A stretch of DNA of 64,000 bases from Oscheius sp. JU75 (GCA_037178855.1 JASJZC010000006.1:434001-498000); one strand, 5' to 3'. Counted from the first letter of the stretch, positions 43,913-55,854 are shown. Numbers and translations: made by a program. The notes: generated from the letters alone by a model not told the origin.

Positions 43913-46438
43913 ATGTCGATGGACGTTTCGTCAGAGCCAGATGCTGTGGAATCGACGCAACAGTCCCTGGCCAGCAGTCTTCTGTCTTTCGAGCCCACTC
44001 AATATTCGATAGTCAAGCATCTCTCGCCACAGCAGCTTGTAGTCCCGCAGAAGAAGGTCAGAAAGCCAAAGGATTCGTGTGTTACGGCTAGACCTGGAAG
44101 CAACTTGAAGCCGAGAAAGGACTCGTGTCTGACTGCTCTACGGAAGGCATCTTCACAGCTTAGGACAGCCAGGAAATGCGTAATTGAACCTTGGGAAACG
44201 GAGAAGTTCGTCCCGGACGATGTCAAGGTGAGTTACAGACACACAGACAGAGAGACAGCAAAGCTACAGGTACAGGCCAGCTTTCGGGCTCAGGTGATCG
44301 TGCCAGCGGTACCTTCAGATCGTGATCGTTGTAGAAAGAGTTTACCGAAGTAGCTTCGAGAGTGTCCTAGGAAAACACTTTGTCAGGCTGGAGCCCTACC
44401 TGACCTGACGTTATTCATCAGTGGCTTTAAGTTCTAATCAAAGCTTACTGTTAGTTAGAAAAGAACTACTCATTTCCTAAAGAACTAGCATGCTTACTTC
44501 AATACTTTGTACTGTCTACCGAAGTTCACGTTCCGTCGACTCTATGGGTACTACGACATTCAGAAAGAAAGAAAGAGAACAGAGAGTTTATTAAAGACAG
44601 AAACTATGGGAAGAGCAGTGATATTTTCCAGAAAGCGCCCCTGATCCCCCGAGTCAGCAGCAAGTCAAGAAGTCGTGTTAAGTACGTGCCAACAAAAGAA
44701 ACACTGGCCGACTGGAACGAGACCCGCTATGAGCACTACAAGAGCGAGATGCAGAGGTTTCATATGGAGTTGGCCTCGTTGACTGCTCGTCACATCCAAC
44801 CTGTCACCAGACTGGGGGAGAGGATAGCTAGGAGACAGGCAAAGCTCGAGAGCGAGATTCTGGACCAGTTGGAGGAGGCCAGAGGAAAAAGAATGGTCCG
44901 CTATTGCTACTGCAAGGACACCTTCAAGAACAAGATGAAGGTAGGTAGAATGCCTCTCTGTCTGTGTGTCTCTCTGTCTCAATCTCTCAATGTCTTCTTT
45001 CAGAGCTGTTCCAGATCAGTGTGGTACTGTTTCGGGAAGTATCTTCGAGGCTTCAACGTCTTCTGCTGTCCACCACTCTGTAGAGCTACCAATGGAGCCG
45101 CCTTCTGGCCTCCACCACGTGGCTACTTCTTCTTCCGACCACCGGATGGCACTACAAGTCGCAAGACCGATACGGAAGAGGATCGTGTCCCGACAGACGA
45201 GAACGATGACGAGTGGGTACAGTGCCATATTGACAAGCTGGTGGCCAGGAAGAAGACCTACACGAAACTGAAGAAGGCTACGAGAGAGGCGTGTGAGGGC
45301 AGTTGGAAGATCAGCAATAGTCACGATTGTGGAGAGGACATGCACGATGTTGAAGGTAGCGGTAGCTGTTATCCTCTGCCTCTCAGTCTCTCCCTCCCTC
45401 TGTCTCTCCATCAACCTTTCAACTTTCAGGCTTTGTGCTGGAGACGAGTACCGGCAACTTCATTGGCTGCTGTCGCTGTCCCTTCATGGGAATTGGGAAG
45501 GAAAAGTTCTGTGTCCTGTACTCTCATCCGTCCGGCTCCGACATGTCCGATCACCTTCTGGGAGTGCCTAGTCTGCGCGACATGGCTGCCTACCATCGAT
45601 GTGACGTCTACAGCTACGACTACAGCGGCTTCGGCATCAGTACAGGCAGTCCGGGAGAAAGGAACCAGAACGCAGATATCAGGGCCATCTACAAGATCTC
45701 TCTTTCTTTTTGTCTCTTTGTATCTTTGTCTCTGCGTCTTTCTGCCTCTCTATCTCTTTCTCTCCCCGTTTCTCTGTCTCTCTGTTTCTCTATTTCTTTG
45801 TCACCCTGTCACTCTGTCTGTGTTTCTCTATCTCTCGGCCTCTTTGTCTCTCCCAACCATATCTGTTCCAGTACCTCCTCGTCTCTCGTGGCTACTCGGC
45901 CGACAACATCGTCCTTCTGGGCTTCTCCATCGGCACAGCAGCCAGTGTGGATCTAGTGGCCAGCCTGGACAATCTTCCCGCCCCGGGCGGTCTCATTCTT
46001 CTCGCTCCGCCTCTCAGCATCATCCGCGTCCTCTTCTGGAATCGTGGCTGTTTCGACGAGCCATGGGCCGAGAAAACCTGCTGTCTGGATCGCTACTCGA
46101 CCTTCGACAAGATTGTCAACGTCCGAATTCCTGTCCTCGTCTGTCATGGCGCCGAGGACACCATGGTGCCTGTCAGTCACGGCCAAACGCTCTACAAGCG
46201 AGCCGGAGAGAATGCTGTCAGTCCGTGCTGGATTCGCGACAGCAATCATGATAACCTCGAGAACTTCCGCGAAGTCTGGCTCCGAATTCGTCACTTCTTA
46301 TACTACGAGATCCGGGGAGCACAGTCCAAACCATCCAGTCAGAAGACGGACAAGAAGAAGACGCTCCGTCGCCGTTTCGTCTCGTCGGCCAAGGAGGGAA
46401 AGGCGTCGAGTAGAAAGAAGAATGAGAGCAGGGGATAA
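43913..46438 (+). CDS. ABHD17-like serine hydrolase (alpha/beta fold) with long N-terminal extension
   Basis: Exons 43913-44227, 44632-44940, 45004-45355, 45430 to about 45684 (or 45711), and 45872-46438. The first two encode about 200 residues of basic and helical extension not found in ABHD17. Then comes FNVFCCPPLCRATNGAAFWPPP, matching the Cys-rich start of ABHD17/FAM108 where palmitoylation anchors the enzyme to membranes. The hydrolase part has YSYDYSGFGISTG, a nucleophile elbow GFSIG (GxSxG), LLAPPLS, HGAEDTMVP (acid) and SNHDNLE (His). The tail is Lys/Arg/Ser-rich. ABHD17 enzymes remove palmitate from signalling proteins such as Ras or PSD-95. The donor of the fourth intron is odd: after the expected end (RAIYK) the sequence is AT, not GT; an in-phase GTATCT 27 bases later would add eight residues. 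Intron 1 holds repeat R1 copy d and a 32-bp piece of the upstream channel gene. Confidence 0.83.
44277..44400 (+). repeat. Dispersed repeat R1, copy d (short, diverged)
   Basis: This copy keeps GCTTTCGGGCTCAGGTGATCG, a diverged hairpin block with CGAAGTAGCTTCG intact, and then CACTTTGTCAGGCTGGAGCCC. It is the most diverged of the four copies and lies in intron 1 of the ABHD17-like gene. Confidence 0.7.
44522..44553 (+). repeat. 32-bp exact copy of a channel-gene exon fragment
   Basis: Identical over 32 bp to 42741-42772, part of the exon encoding [11 protein letters not shown] just before M1 of the second channel gene. It stands alone in intron 1 of the ABHD17-like gene, followed by GA-rich sequence. 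Confidence 0.85.
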
Positions 46439-47502
46439 AAGAGAATGGATGACTATGGTGCTACAAGATGAACAGATTAAAAACATTCGGTTTGCCCCTA
46501 TTTTTCCTTCCTTTTCAAATAAAAGTTTAGAGTGACGGACAAAAACAGTTTTTTTGGTACGTGGTACGCAATTGCGTACCTCACCCATTTTCCGCTGTTC
46601 GGCCAGCGAACAAGCCGTTTTGGGATTAGTGCGACCACTTTTGTCCTCTTTGCCCCATTCTTTTTCCCTCCTTTTGCTGTTTCTAAGTGGAAAAGTAGGT
46701 CAAAGTGTTGGAAATACCATTTTGCATAATCCTTGAGCCGAAAATCTGCTTTTTCAATTTTTTTTGTATCTTCCGTCCTATTTTCGGCAGCTTTCTAATG
46801 TTTCTCGATCAAATATCATGAAGAGTTGTAGAATAGCGCTCAGAAAGCTCTGAAGCAGCAATAATGCAGAAAAATGACTTGAAAGAAACGCCTTTTCCAA
46901 TTCAAGATTAAAAGTGTATTTGAATTGGAACGCATTCCTGATTTTCAATAAAGTACTGTATGCTGCCGCGCTGAAAGCTCAAACATTTTGCGCGACGCGC
47001 CAGGTCTTTACAGATCACGATTTATCCTGCTATTTTCATGTTTTTTCAGACTTTGTGCGTGTTTTCTGGATCCAGCACCTAAAATAAAATCCTTGGACCT
47101 TTAAATTGCGTCGAAATTATGCACAAGTAGGCACGATATTGTGTTTTCCCTCTCAGTCTCGAAAAATTGCCTCATTTTTTTATTCCTAGAAGTCGTCTAG
47201 CCTGAACGAATAATCACAAAACATCGTCCTGAAGGTGAAGGGCTGAAAAAAAGGTAATTTGAATATTAGTCACGACTTTATTTCTCTCCTCTGCTCCAAA
47301 TTTGTGCCTATCGCCTTTTTCAATTATCAGCTGTTTCCGGTCAATACCTTTCCCACATTGGTCATTTTTGTAAACATTGCAAGATATTGCACCATACCGA
47401 CCGGCAGTTTATCCTCTATAAACGAAACTCCGTCATGTCCTCTCAACTCTTCTGATTTTTTCATCTTTCCGGCCAAAATCTCCAATTTTTCCAGAACGAG
47501 CG
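46439..47502. other. Non-coding stretch upstream of eRF3
   Basis: AT-rich with short open frames of no coding character on either strand; no TCTCTGTC-type runs. The end (TTTTTCCAG then the ATG at 47503) suits a trans-splice acceptor or the end of a 5' intron. I see no supportable gene. Confidence 0.45.
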
Positions 47503-50500
47503 ATGTCGTGGAATCCGAACGCGCCCTCGTTCGTGCCGAACGTCAACGCGCCAGCTTTTGTGCCCGGACAGGCATGGACCGCGCCAGCAGCAGACAGTAA
47601 GCACATTTTTTGACAGACTATTTTTTTCCAGACTGGGATGACGATTCTTCCGCAGCATCAGCGGAGGTAGTCTCACCACCAGCTGCCGCCGTGCCGCTGC
47701 CAGTCGTTGAGGAACAGGTAAAATGATTATTTTTTACGAGAAAAAATAAATAAAATCTAGGTCCCCGCGGCGGAAGAGAAGCCATCGGCGCCGATTCCGG
47801 ATGAGAAAGACGACGTGATTGCTCCGTTGGCCAAGAAATTTGAGCGCGTGGCCTATGTGGACGACGGCAGCCACAAGGAGCACGTCAATATGGTCTTCAT
47901 CGGACACGTCGACGCCGGCAAGTCGACGATTGGCGGACAGCTGATGTTCCTGACCGGCATGGTCGACAAGAGGACGCTGGAAAAGTACGAGAAGGAGGCC
48001 AAGGAGAAGGGCAGAGAGTCTTGGTGGGTTACTATTGATGTCTTTTCTCATTACGCAGGTATCGACTTAAATCGTGAGCAATAAAAAAAGCGTAAAGGTA
48101 AAGGCATCAACGCTTATTCCAAAATTGTGACGGTCACAGCTGTCTCATCGTTGAGTATTTAACCAGTGATACCCCTATCTGCTTTCTAACTGTCGAGTCG
48201 GTGGCCACAACTGTCCAATTAACAAAGTCAGAGATTCCTCTTTGCTAGCCGAAGTCGCACAATTTTTTTTTAGCTCCACGTCTACTGCGTCTCTGAAGCT
48301 TGAAATTTTTTATAGAGTCCCATTGAAGCGTCGGCCTCAGGAACAACTTATGTTCGCAAAAGCTTATACAAGAAATCTCTTATTAGACAATTTTGTGGGA
48401 AGAGCCTATGCTAACAAGACTTTCCTCATTTTAAATTATAAAAAATCCAAATTTTCAGGTATCTCTCCTGGTGCATGGACACGAACGAGGAGGAGCGCGA
48501 GAAGGGAAAGACGGTCGAATGCGGTAGGGCCTTTTTCGAGACCGAGCAGAAGCACTTCACGATCCTGGACGCTCCAGGCCACAAGTCCTTCGTGCCAAAC
48601 ATGATCAGCGGGGCCACACAGGCCGATCTAGCCGTGCTCGTCATCTCGGCCAGAAAGGGCGAATTCGAGACTGGATTCGACCGCGGAGGACAGACGAGAG
48701 AACACGCCATGCTGGTCAAGACTGCCGGCGTCCGTCATCTGATCATCCTCGTCAACAAGATGGACGATCCGACAGTCAAATGGGATGAAGCTCGGTAATC
48801 ATTCTTTTCTCTCAGAAAGATTCAGCTCGTCGAGATACATCTTAGGCTCAAATGGATCTCTGCAGTCCAAAACTTTTGCGTTAGCCTCTCCCTCCCATGC
48901 TTGATTTTGGTTTGACAAAATTTTTCCCTTCCTGTTGATTTTGCTCAGGTGCGCGGCCCACCTCTCACTTCATCACTGCGTCCTTTTTTTTAAAGTTAAT
49001 TTCTTGCTCAAACTTGGGCATTTTTCAAAATTTTGCTGAAGTGGCTGAAGTACGACCGAGGATTCGAATCCCCGTTTTGTTTAAAAATAATATTTACAGA
49101 CCGTTTTGGGGGCTTACTTGCGTTTAAAAAGTGCTGTTTTTTTGTTTGTATTTCTTTGCGTAACCTTTCAAATATTGCATTTCGGTTGTGGATCGACTAT
49201 CTAGTGCCCCATAAGATTTTTCTCTCCGTATCTCTTCCTTATCAAAATTACAAGAAACCTATCATTTTCGCCTCGCATCAGCATCTCTTACCTATATTTT
49301 TTTGCAGATGGACCGAGATTCAAGCCAAACTGACACCCTACCTGCGCAGCGTCGGCTTCAATCCCAAGAGCGATATCACCTACATTCCCGTCTCCGGCCT
49401 CACAGGCGCATTCATCCGGGACCGACCGGAGAACCTGGACGGTAACTGGTACACGTGAGTCGTCTTGTCCTTTCTCCTCCCACATATAAAATGACATTTG
49501 TAGGGGCCCCTGCTTCATTGACTTCCTGGACAACCATCTGACGAGCATGGTGCGCGACTACAACGGCCCGGTGAGGGCAATCATCGTGGACAAGTACAGC
49601 GACATGGGCACAATCGTCATTGGAAAGATGGAGTCAGGAGTCGTGATCAAAAATCAGAATCTCGTCCTCATGCCCAATAAGGTGCGATTTTCTGAGAGGT
49701 GTTTTGGGTCAGACATGAGCCGAAACCATTTTCAGCGTGCACAATCTAATCAGCCATTTTGAGAGGGGGGTCAAAACTTTTTTTAAAGATTCGCACCCAT
49801 CGCAAAGTGCCACAAGATGCTGTACATAAGCATTTCTGAAGGTTTCCGACCGGGATTGACCATCTAACTGGGCAAACTGAATGCCTTGCAGAGCTCTGTT
49901 ACGTTTTTTTACGACGTACAAGCTTGAAACAGCCCTTATTTTGCAGCAATCCGTCCAAGTAGTCCAAATCTGGAGTGACGAGGTTGAGACGGATCGTGTG
50001 GTGGCCGGCGACAACATCAAGTTCAAGCTGAAGGGTATCGAGGAGAATGAAATCCAGGGTGGTTTCATCATCTGCAGCCCGGACGCGCTCTGCAAGGTCG
50101 GCCGTACCTTTGACGCTGAGGTTTTTTCACTATTTTAACGATTTTTATACTAGAAAAACCGTCAGGTAGTAATCCTGGAGCACAAGTCTATCATCGCCAG
50201 CGGCTACAGCTGCGTGCTGCACATCCAGAGCGCAATTGAGGAGGTCAGCGTGAAGATGGTCATCTGCACGATCGACAAGAAGACGGGAGAGAAGAAGAAG
50301 TCTCGATTCGTCAAACAAAACGAAAAGTGCATCATGAGGCTCGAGAGCGCCGAGCCGTTCTGTCTCGAACCCTTCAAGGTGGGCCTCTTAACCTAGAGAG
50401 GATCGAACACAGGAGAAAAAAACTTCCAAGCAAGCGCAGAGCCTCTGCGTCACTTGGTCGCATGCTGCGCTCATTGCGGCCGAGAACCAAGTGATCCAGG

Positions 50501-51250
50501 GCGCCAAAGCTGCTAAAATCGCCAATTTGGTAGCGCTCCAGAAGGCAGAGAACATCCATTCCGCAGCTGGGAATTTGAGAAACATCATCGTTTCCGATGC
50601 CCTTTCAAATGGCACCTAGCTCGTTTCGGTATCCCGCGTCCAACTAATATCCATCCCTAGTCCTAGTCAGCACGAGCGCTTGTGCTCGCCTTGTACGTGA
50701 ACAAAAAGTTTCAAAAATGCACCTGCTTCAACGGTCATCAACGGTTGCATGCTCGTGCTCGCCTCGCCCGTGTGCACAAATGCCTACTCGCACTCGTCTC
50801 AGATTAAAACTACTCGTGCAATCCTGGCTGTACCTTTTTTAAGGCTACAACCACCTAAGTTAGACTACTTTTGGGCTGCTGTTTGGAGACCTGATGCCCC
50901 TAATTATAAGTTTTTGAGCTGTGTAACAATATTCACTGTAATAGTAAGAGATGCCGCTTCGAATCAGACGACCCGGTTTCGATCCCCGCCGGTGACAAAA
51001 TTTGTCAATAACCTATTTTGAGAGAAAAAGAGCATGAAAGAAATTCCCGTTAATGCGAAATTGGTGGATTTGCAATGAACATTAGTCCCATTCTTTGTTG
51101 CTCTGATTTCCCTTATACAGATGCCAAATTTGTTTAATGTTTCACATAAAATCCCCAAAATTTCAGGAGCTGCCACAGATGGGCCGGTTCACTCTGCGCG
51201 ACGAGGGCAAGACCATCGCTATCGGCAAAGTTCTCAAGGTCATTGAGTAA
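47503..51250 (+). CDS. Eukaryotic peptide chain release factor eRF3, GTP-binding subunit
   Basis: Nine exons: 47503-47596, 47632-47717, 47761-48023, 48459-48794, 49308-49454, 49504-49681, 49947-50120, 50166-50378 and 51167-51250. The short N-terminal extension ([19 protein letters not shown]) carries the FVP/AxxF repeats expected for PABP binding. The GTPase domain has G1 [10 protein letters not shown]3 DAPGHK and G4 NKMD; domains 2 and 3 follow ([35 protein letters not shown]). eRF3 binds eRF1 and uses GTP to end translation at stop codons. The protein is shorter at the N-terminus than yeast or human eRF3 (no prion-like region). Introns are AT-rich and lack the TCTCTGTC motif. Three are long (435, 513 and 788 bp) and contain tRNA-like relics. 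Coding GC is clearly higher than in neighbouring introns. Confidence 0.95.
49031..49080 (+). other. tRNA-like relic (B box) in an eRF3 intron
   Basis: TGGCTGAAGTA resembles an A box and GAGGATTCGAATCCCC contains a perfect B-box palindrome. The distance between the boxes is too short and no acceptor stem is seen, so this is a tRNA-derived fragment. It lies in the intron 48795-49307. Confidence 0.35.
50940..50995 (+). other. tRNA-like relic (B box) in an eRF3 intron
   Basis: GGTTTCGATCCCCG fits a B box and T arm, preceded by TAGTAAGAGATGCCGCTTCGAATCAGACGACCC with weak D- and anticodon-arm character. There is no acceptor pairing. It lies in the last intron of the eRF3 gene. Confidence 0.35.
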
Positions 51251-51512
51251 TTTTTTCTCTAAATCCCCCAAAAAAGATTTGTTTTTTTTCTTCCTCTCCT
51301 CCATAACTATTTTTGATACTGTTGACTGTTGTGTCTCTGTCCCCTCCCCCTATTGTCTGTGGTGGATTAAGCCTGGTTGTTCCTCATTTTTCTCATAAAA
51401 TTCCTGTTTTTGTAACGTAAGAGAGATTACGATTTATGGAGAGATCTTCGTCCAATTTCACACGGTTTTTTGTAGGGAAACAAGCCGAGACTCGATAAAA
51501 AGTAGATGCGAA

Positions 51513-54500
51513 TCAGCCGAGACGGGGCATCTTGAATAGCGGCTGTAGTTCGGTATCCTTTTCCTCTTCCTCCGGCGCCGTCGTCTTCTCTTGGAAGATC
51601 GGCTTTGGCTGATTTTTGCGGTAGGCCGTGTCGATGTACATTGGGTTGGCGGCGGCCTGAAACCAGTGGGCAATTGCAACACAAATGAAGTGGTGAAGCT
51701 TACGTCTTCGGCGTGCCTCAAGATGGCCTGGCGGACGTCCATGTCGTCGAGAAACTCCTTGTTTCGCTGAGTTCCAATCTGCTGGGCCAGGTAGCTGTGT
51801 AGGGTCGAACCAGCAGCGGCGACTAGAAAGGAAGAGGGTTTTTTTGGTTTCTGTCTATGCGTTGCTGTCACTATCGCTGTCCCTGCCTCTTTGTTAGTCA
51901 GTCACTGCCTCTCTCTCTCTCTCTCTCTCTCAATCTGTCTCTATTACTGTCTGTCACTCTCAATATCTCTGAATTTTCCTGCATCCAGCAATCTCTGCTA
52001 CTGTTAACCTGTCTCTTTTTATGTAACTCTATGTTGCTAACACTGTCCCCGCCTCTCCCACTCACCTCGTCCGTTGGCACTAGGCCCATCCATCGGAATG
52101 TCCGCTGGCTTCCGGAATTCCGGCCTCAGCTGATTGTCTCTCATTCGCATGTACTTCTTCAGTCGAGCACTCGTGACCTCCTTCTCTTCGCCCTCCTCTC
52201 CACGTGGCTGGAACATTTCCAACGCCAGCGGGCTGAGAATCATCTCCTCGCAGACGACCTCCTTAGCTCTGCTCCTCTTCACCGGCTTCGTTATGCACTG
52301 GAGCACGCCACGCTGGCTCATCTGCTGGTCGTAGAAGATTCTAGAAGATATTATTGAATAATTTTCGTTGAAAAAACACTTTTCCAACCCCCGAAAAACC
52401 ATTAGTGAGAACTTTGGGGACTTCGTTTAAGTAGTTGAAGAGTACTGAAACTTTAAAAATCGCTCAAAACCGTCGTTTTTGAAAAGATAGAAAAAATGGT
52501 CTAATACAGAAAAATTCAGCTCATCAGGACGCATCTCTTCATTTTTAAAAATTTGATTTTCTCGTTCCTGCACAAAGTACTGCTGAGGGTTCGAACCATG
52601 GCAAAATGTTTCTACAATGTTGTTTTGGTCAAAGGTTTCCGGATCAGGTTTGCTCATTTATGCTATTAAATCCGAGCCTTGTCCGTGTGTCTTTATGTAA
52701 CCTCGCTCGCTGGGGCGCAGCCCCGCCATAGCTTTTAACGTGCTGGGCTACAAGTCGAAGCAACCTGGGTCCATTCCCCTTCGCTGTTTCTCGGATTTTC
52801 GCAAAGAAAGAAACTTCCTATATTGAAAAAGTTACTCCATCCGGACCAGTATGGTTTGTTTTCCACCATGTATGTAATTGAAAAAAACTTGCTTTCTTCT
52901 TGTTTTCGTTGATATAGCCAGACATCGCAAACAGCGCGAGCCTTTGGCCAGCAACCTGGCTTGGCTGACCAGGTTTGTGATCTCTGATATAGCTGTCAAA
53001 AATCTCTTTTAACAAATACTCCAGGGATGAAACTGGTCTGGATTACACCAGATGGTACCCTTTCCCCATTTAAAAAACAGCAGCTTACTTGATGGTCCCG
53101 TCACTGAAAGTGGCCATGATCTGGTTGATCCTGGGATGCCAGTCAATGCGGAGCACGCTTACGCCGGGGAAATCGATCTTGTAGACGAGCTCATAGTTTT
53201 CCGCGTTGTAGAACAAGAATTGTCCGGGCCGAGAGGGTCCGGGCGAGCTCGTGCCGGTGTAGATGAGTTCGCCGCGCGGCGAATAGCCACAATCTGTGCC
53301 CTTGAAGGCATTCTCGAGGTCCGGCCACTCATGAATCGGTTTCTTCGTGTCCGTGATGCTCCAGAGACGCATGGTGTCGTCAAGACCGCGCGAGAGGATC
53401 CGCTTCGAGTCCGGGGAGAAGCACAGACTTGTGACGGGGCCCTTGTGAGCGTTTCGGGCAATGTACGAGGGCATTACCTGAAAAATTTTGGGGTTAAAGG
53501 GATGCTGTGGGTAAACGGTGCGCTTTTTGTAGCAGCTGGATCCACTACCTACCATATTGTTTTTCCTCTGTCCTTTGCACTTTTTTTGAGTTTCTAAGTG
53601 TGTTTAATCGATTTACCATCTAAATCCATTTTAGATTAGTCTACTTTGGCAGAAAAATTAACAAGAAAAAATGATAAAAATAGAAATATAGAGAAAATGT
53701 CCATACAAGACTAAATGGGGATTTTGACGATTTTCTCCATTTTTATCGGTAATTTATTTTGTCAAACTAGACGTAGTTTTTGATCCTGTATCGATAAGAC
53801 ACACCTAGAAACCGAATAAATAGGTATAGCACTTAAATATGCAAAAATATGGTTTTCACGGCGAGGTCGCGACGGGACCCGGCTAATACAAAAAGCGCGC
53901 CGTTTACTCGTAATTTATTTTTAGCACGAAAAAAAGATAAAAACTCACGTAACGATCAATTTTCCATGCCTGAATCGAGCCGTCATCACACCCGGCTGCG
54001 ATCATTTTGCCATCAGGGGCATAGCAGCAGGCCTGTGGCATGGCTCTCTTTCCGTTCGCTGTCTTTGTCTTCATGAGCTGAAAAAGATACAATTAAACTT
54101 AAAAATTAGATAAAACAAGATTGACTGTTACTCAGGATCTTGTAAACCCGTCAACTTTTCACCTTGGGATCATTTGTCATACATGATTAACAGGTTTACA
54201 AGGTTTTTAGACTCAAAGAGACGATTGCCAAACTTGTGAGAGCCAAAAAATTTCAACAAAAGGTACCTTGCGATGAGTGTTGATGGCCTTAGTGAGTTCC
54301 TTGAAGTCGTCCAGGCTCCAAATTCTCACGGTTCCGTCATCGCTGCAGGTCATGAATTCCTGTTTGCTGAACGTGTTCCAGACGCAGCAGTTTACGGCAG
54401 CCGTGTGTCCTTTGGTCTTGGCCACGTCGACGAGGTACTGATCGCCCTTGTTCGTCTCGGCCCACTGTTCACCGTCTCGCCCGAAAATCCGGATAATGGC

Positions 54501-55854
54501 CTCGCCGGAGCAGACGACCATGTTTTCGCCATTCGGGGAGAAGCACAACGAGTTGATAACGTGACTAAAATAGAGGGATAGGGAAATCAAAAAAGGATCT
54601 ACGACTATTTTTGAAAAAATTTCGAACGGATCTTATTTCTGTTGTCATCCCTGTTATATTGGAAAAACCGTGAAAAATATCGAGGAAATGGCCGTACAAG
54701 AGAAAAATCAGCGTTTTATCCATTGTCTACGTTTTTCCATGTTTTCTCAGTTATTTTGTTGTCAAAGTAAATGTATCTGGTGCTGTTTTTGACTGCGAAT
54801 TCATTGGACTCATTTAGAAGTCGAAAAAGTGGATGTAAAGCCCCCAAAAATGCGTGTTTTGGCGGGAAATTCATGACGGGACCGTTTAAAATTTTAATGA
54901 AAATAGTCATGGGTCCACCGAAAATGTGCTGAATACCTCTCGCAAGGCATCATGTCCTTGTCCGCCCTTAGGCTCATGTCCATCTTCTGGAAATCGTAGA
55001 TCTTGACCTGATAATCGAGACCGCCGCTTCCGAATCGCTGTCCGAGTGGCTCGAATCGACACGCGGAGACCTGAATAAGCTATTTATGTTGAATTTGTCG
55101 CTTGTAGCAATAGACTCGTCAAAATGCTAATATTCGTGAAACCCACTGGTTTAGAGCCATGAGTCAGCGTGGCCTCGCACGAGGACGGAATCAACTTCAC
55201 GATGGGGATCCCGTCGCCTTCGTAGTCGTCGAAATCGCTGTCCTCGTCCGCCTCGATCATCACCGTCTTGTCAGGCACGAAATTTGGGGGCAGTTCCACG
55301 CCGAAATCGTCTGCTAAATCCTATTGATGCAACGAAAGTGACGAAAAAAGCTGACCATCATCGTCGCTCACTTCGGAAGTGGATGGGAGGGACTCCAGAG
55401 AGCCAGTTGTTGATTCATTAGTCTAAAATTCGCTGCTTTTCAGGACAAAATGGATGACAACTCACGCGCTTAGTTTTAGAACTGCCAAATCCCGTAGGCA
55501 GCCCTTGCCAGCCGCCGCTGACCTTTTTAGTGACATTTTCTTCACCGTTCTCAGCTTCTTGCTGTGCTTTGTGAGCACTGTGCTCTTGAGCGACCTGCGT
55601 TTACATAAATAGAGAAAAATAGATGTAAAACGTACTTTTTTGGCTTCTTTGAACATTGAGTCGAGGTCGAAGGTCCTAGCTTTTTTGTCCGCATTTTTAG
55701 TTGGCCCTTCTTCGCTTTTAACTGTAAATCAACATTATTAAAACCCCTCATCACAATACTGGAAAGTGTAAACAGAAAAAAAGGTCTAGAACGCACCTTT
55801 TTCCTCTTTAGCCTCTGCTGCTGTCCTGATGCCGTTTGTACGCTCATTATTCAT
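51513..55854 (-). CDS. WD-repeat protein 70 (WDR70)
   Basis: Twelve minus-strand exons: 55854-55797, 55721-55636, 55594-55466, 55423-55356, 55313-55147, 55070-54937, 54564-54267, 54077-53949, 53477-53089, 52340-52066, 51822-51704 and 51656-51513. The acidic and basic N-terminus contains [11 protein letters not shown]. The WD40 part includes [88 protein letters not shown] and [12 protein letters not shown]. The C-terminus has [14 protein letters not shown], then AILRHAED and [18 protein letters not shown], closely matching the conserved end of WDR70 (GTLSSY..., AILRHAK..., NPYW). WDR70 is nuclear and acts with the CUL4-DDB1/RNF20 system in H2B ubiquitylation and DNA-end resection. Introns are AT-rich without TCTCTGTC runs except near 51905-51950. 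It is convergent with eRF3, with only about 260 bp between the stops. Confidence 0.92.
52710..52785 (+). other. tRNA-like relic in a WDR70 intron
   Basis: ATAGCTTTTAACGTGCTGGG followed by a CTACAAG-like anticodon loop and CCTGGGTCCATTCCCC (T-arm-like) gives a recognisable tRNA layout, but the T loop departs from GGTTCGA and no acceptor stem forms. A separate B-box-like GGGTTCGAACC lies at about 52588. Both are in the intron 52341-53088. Confidence 0.4.
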
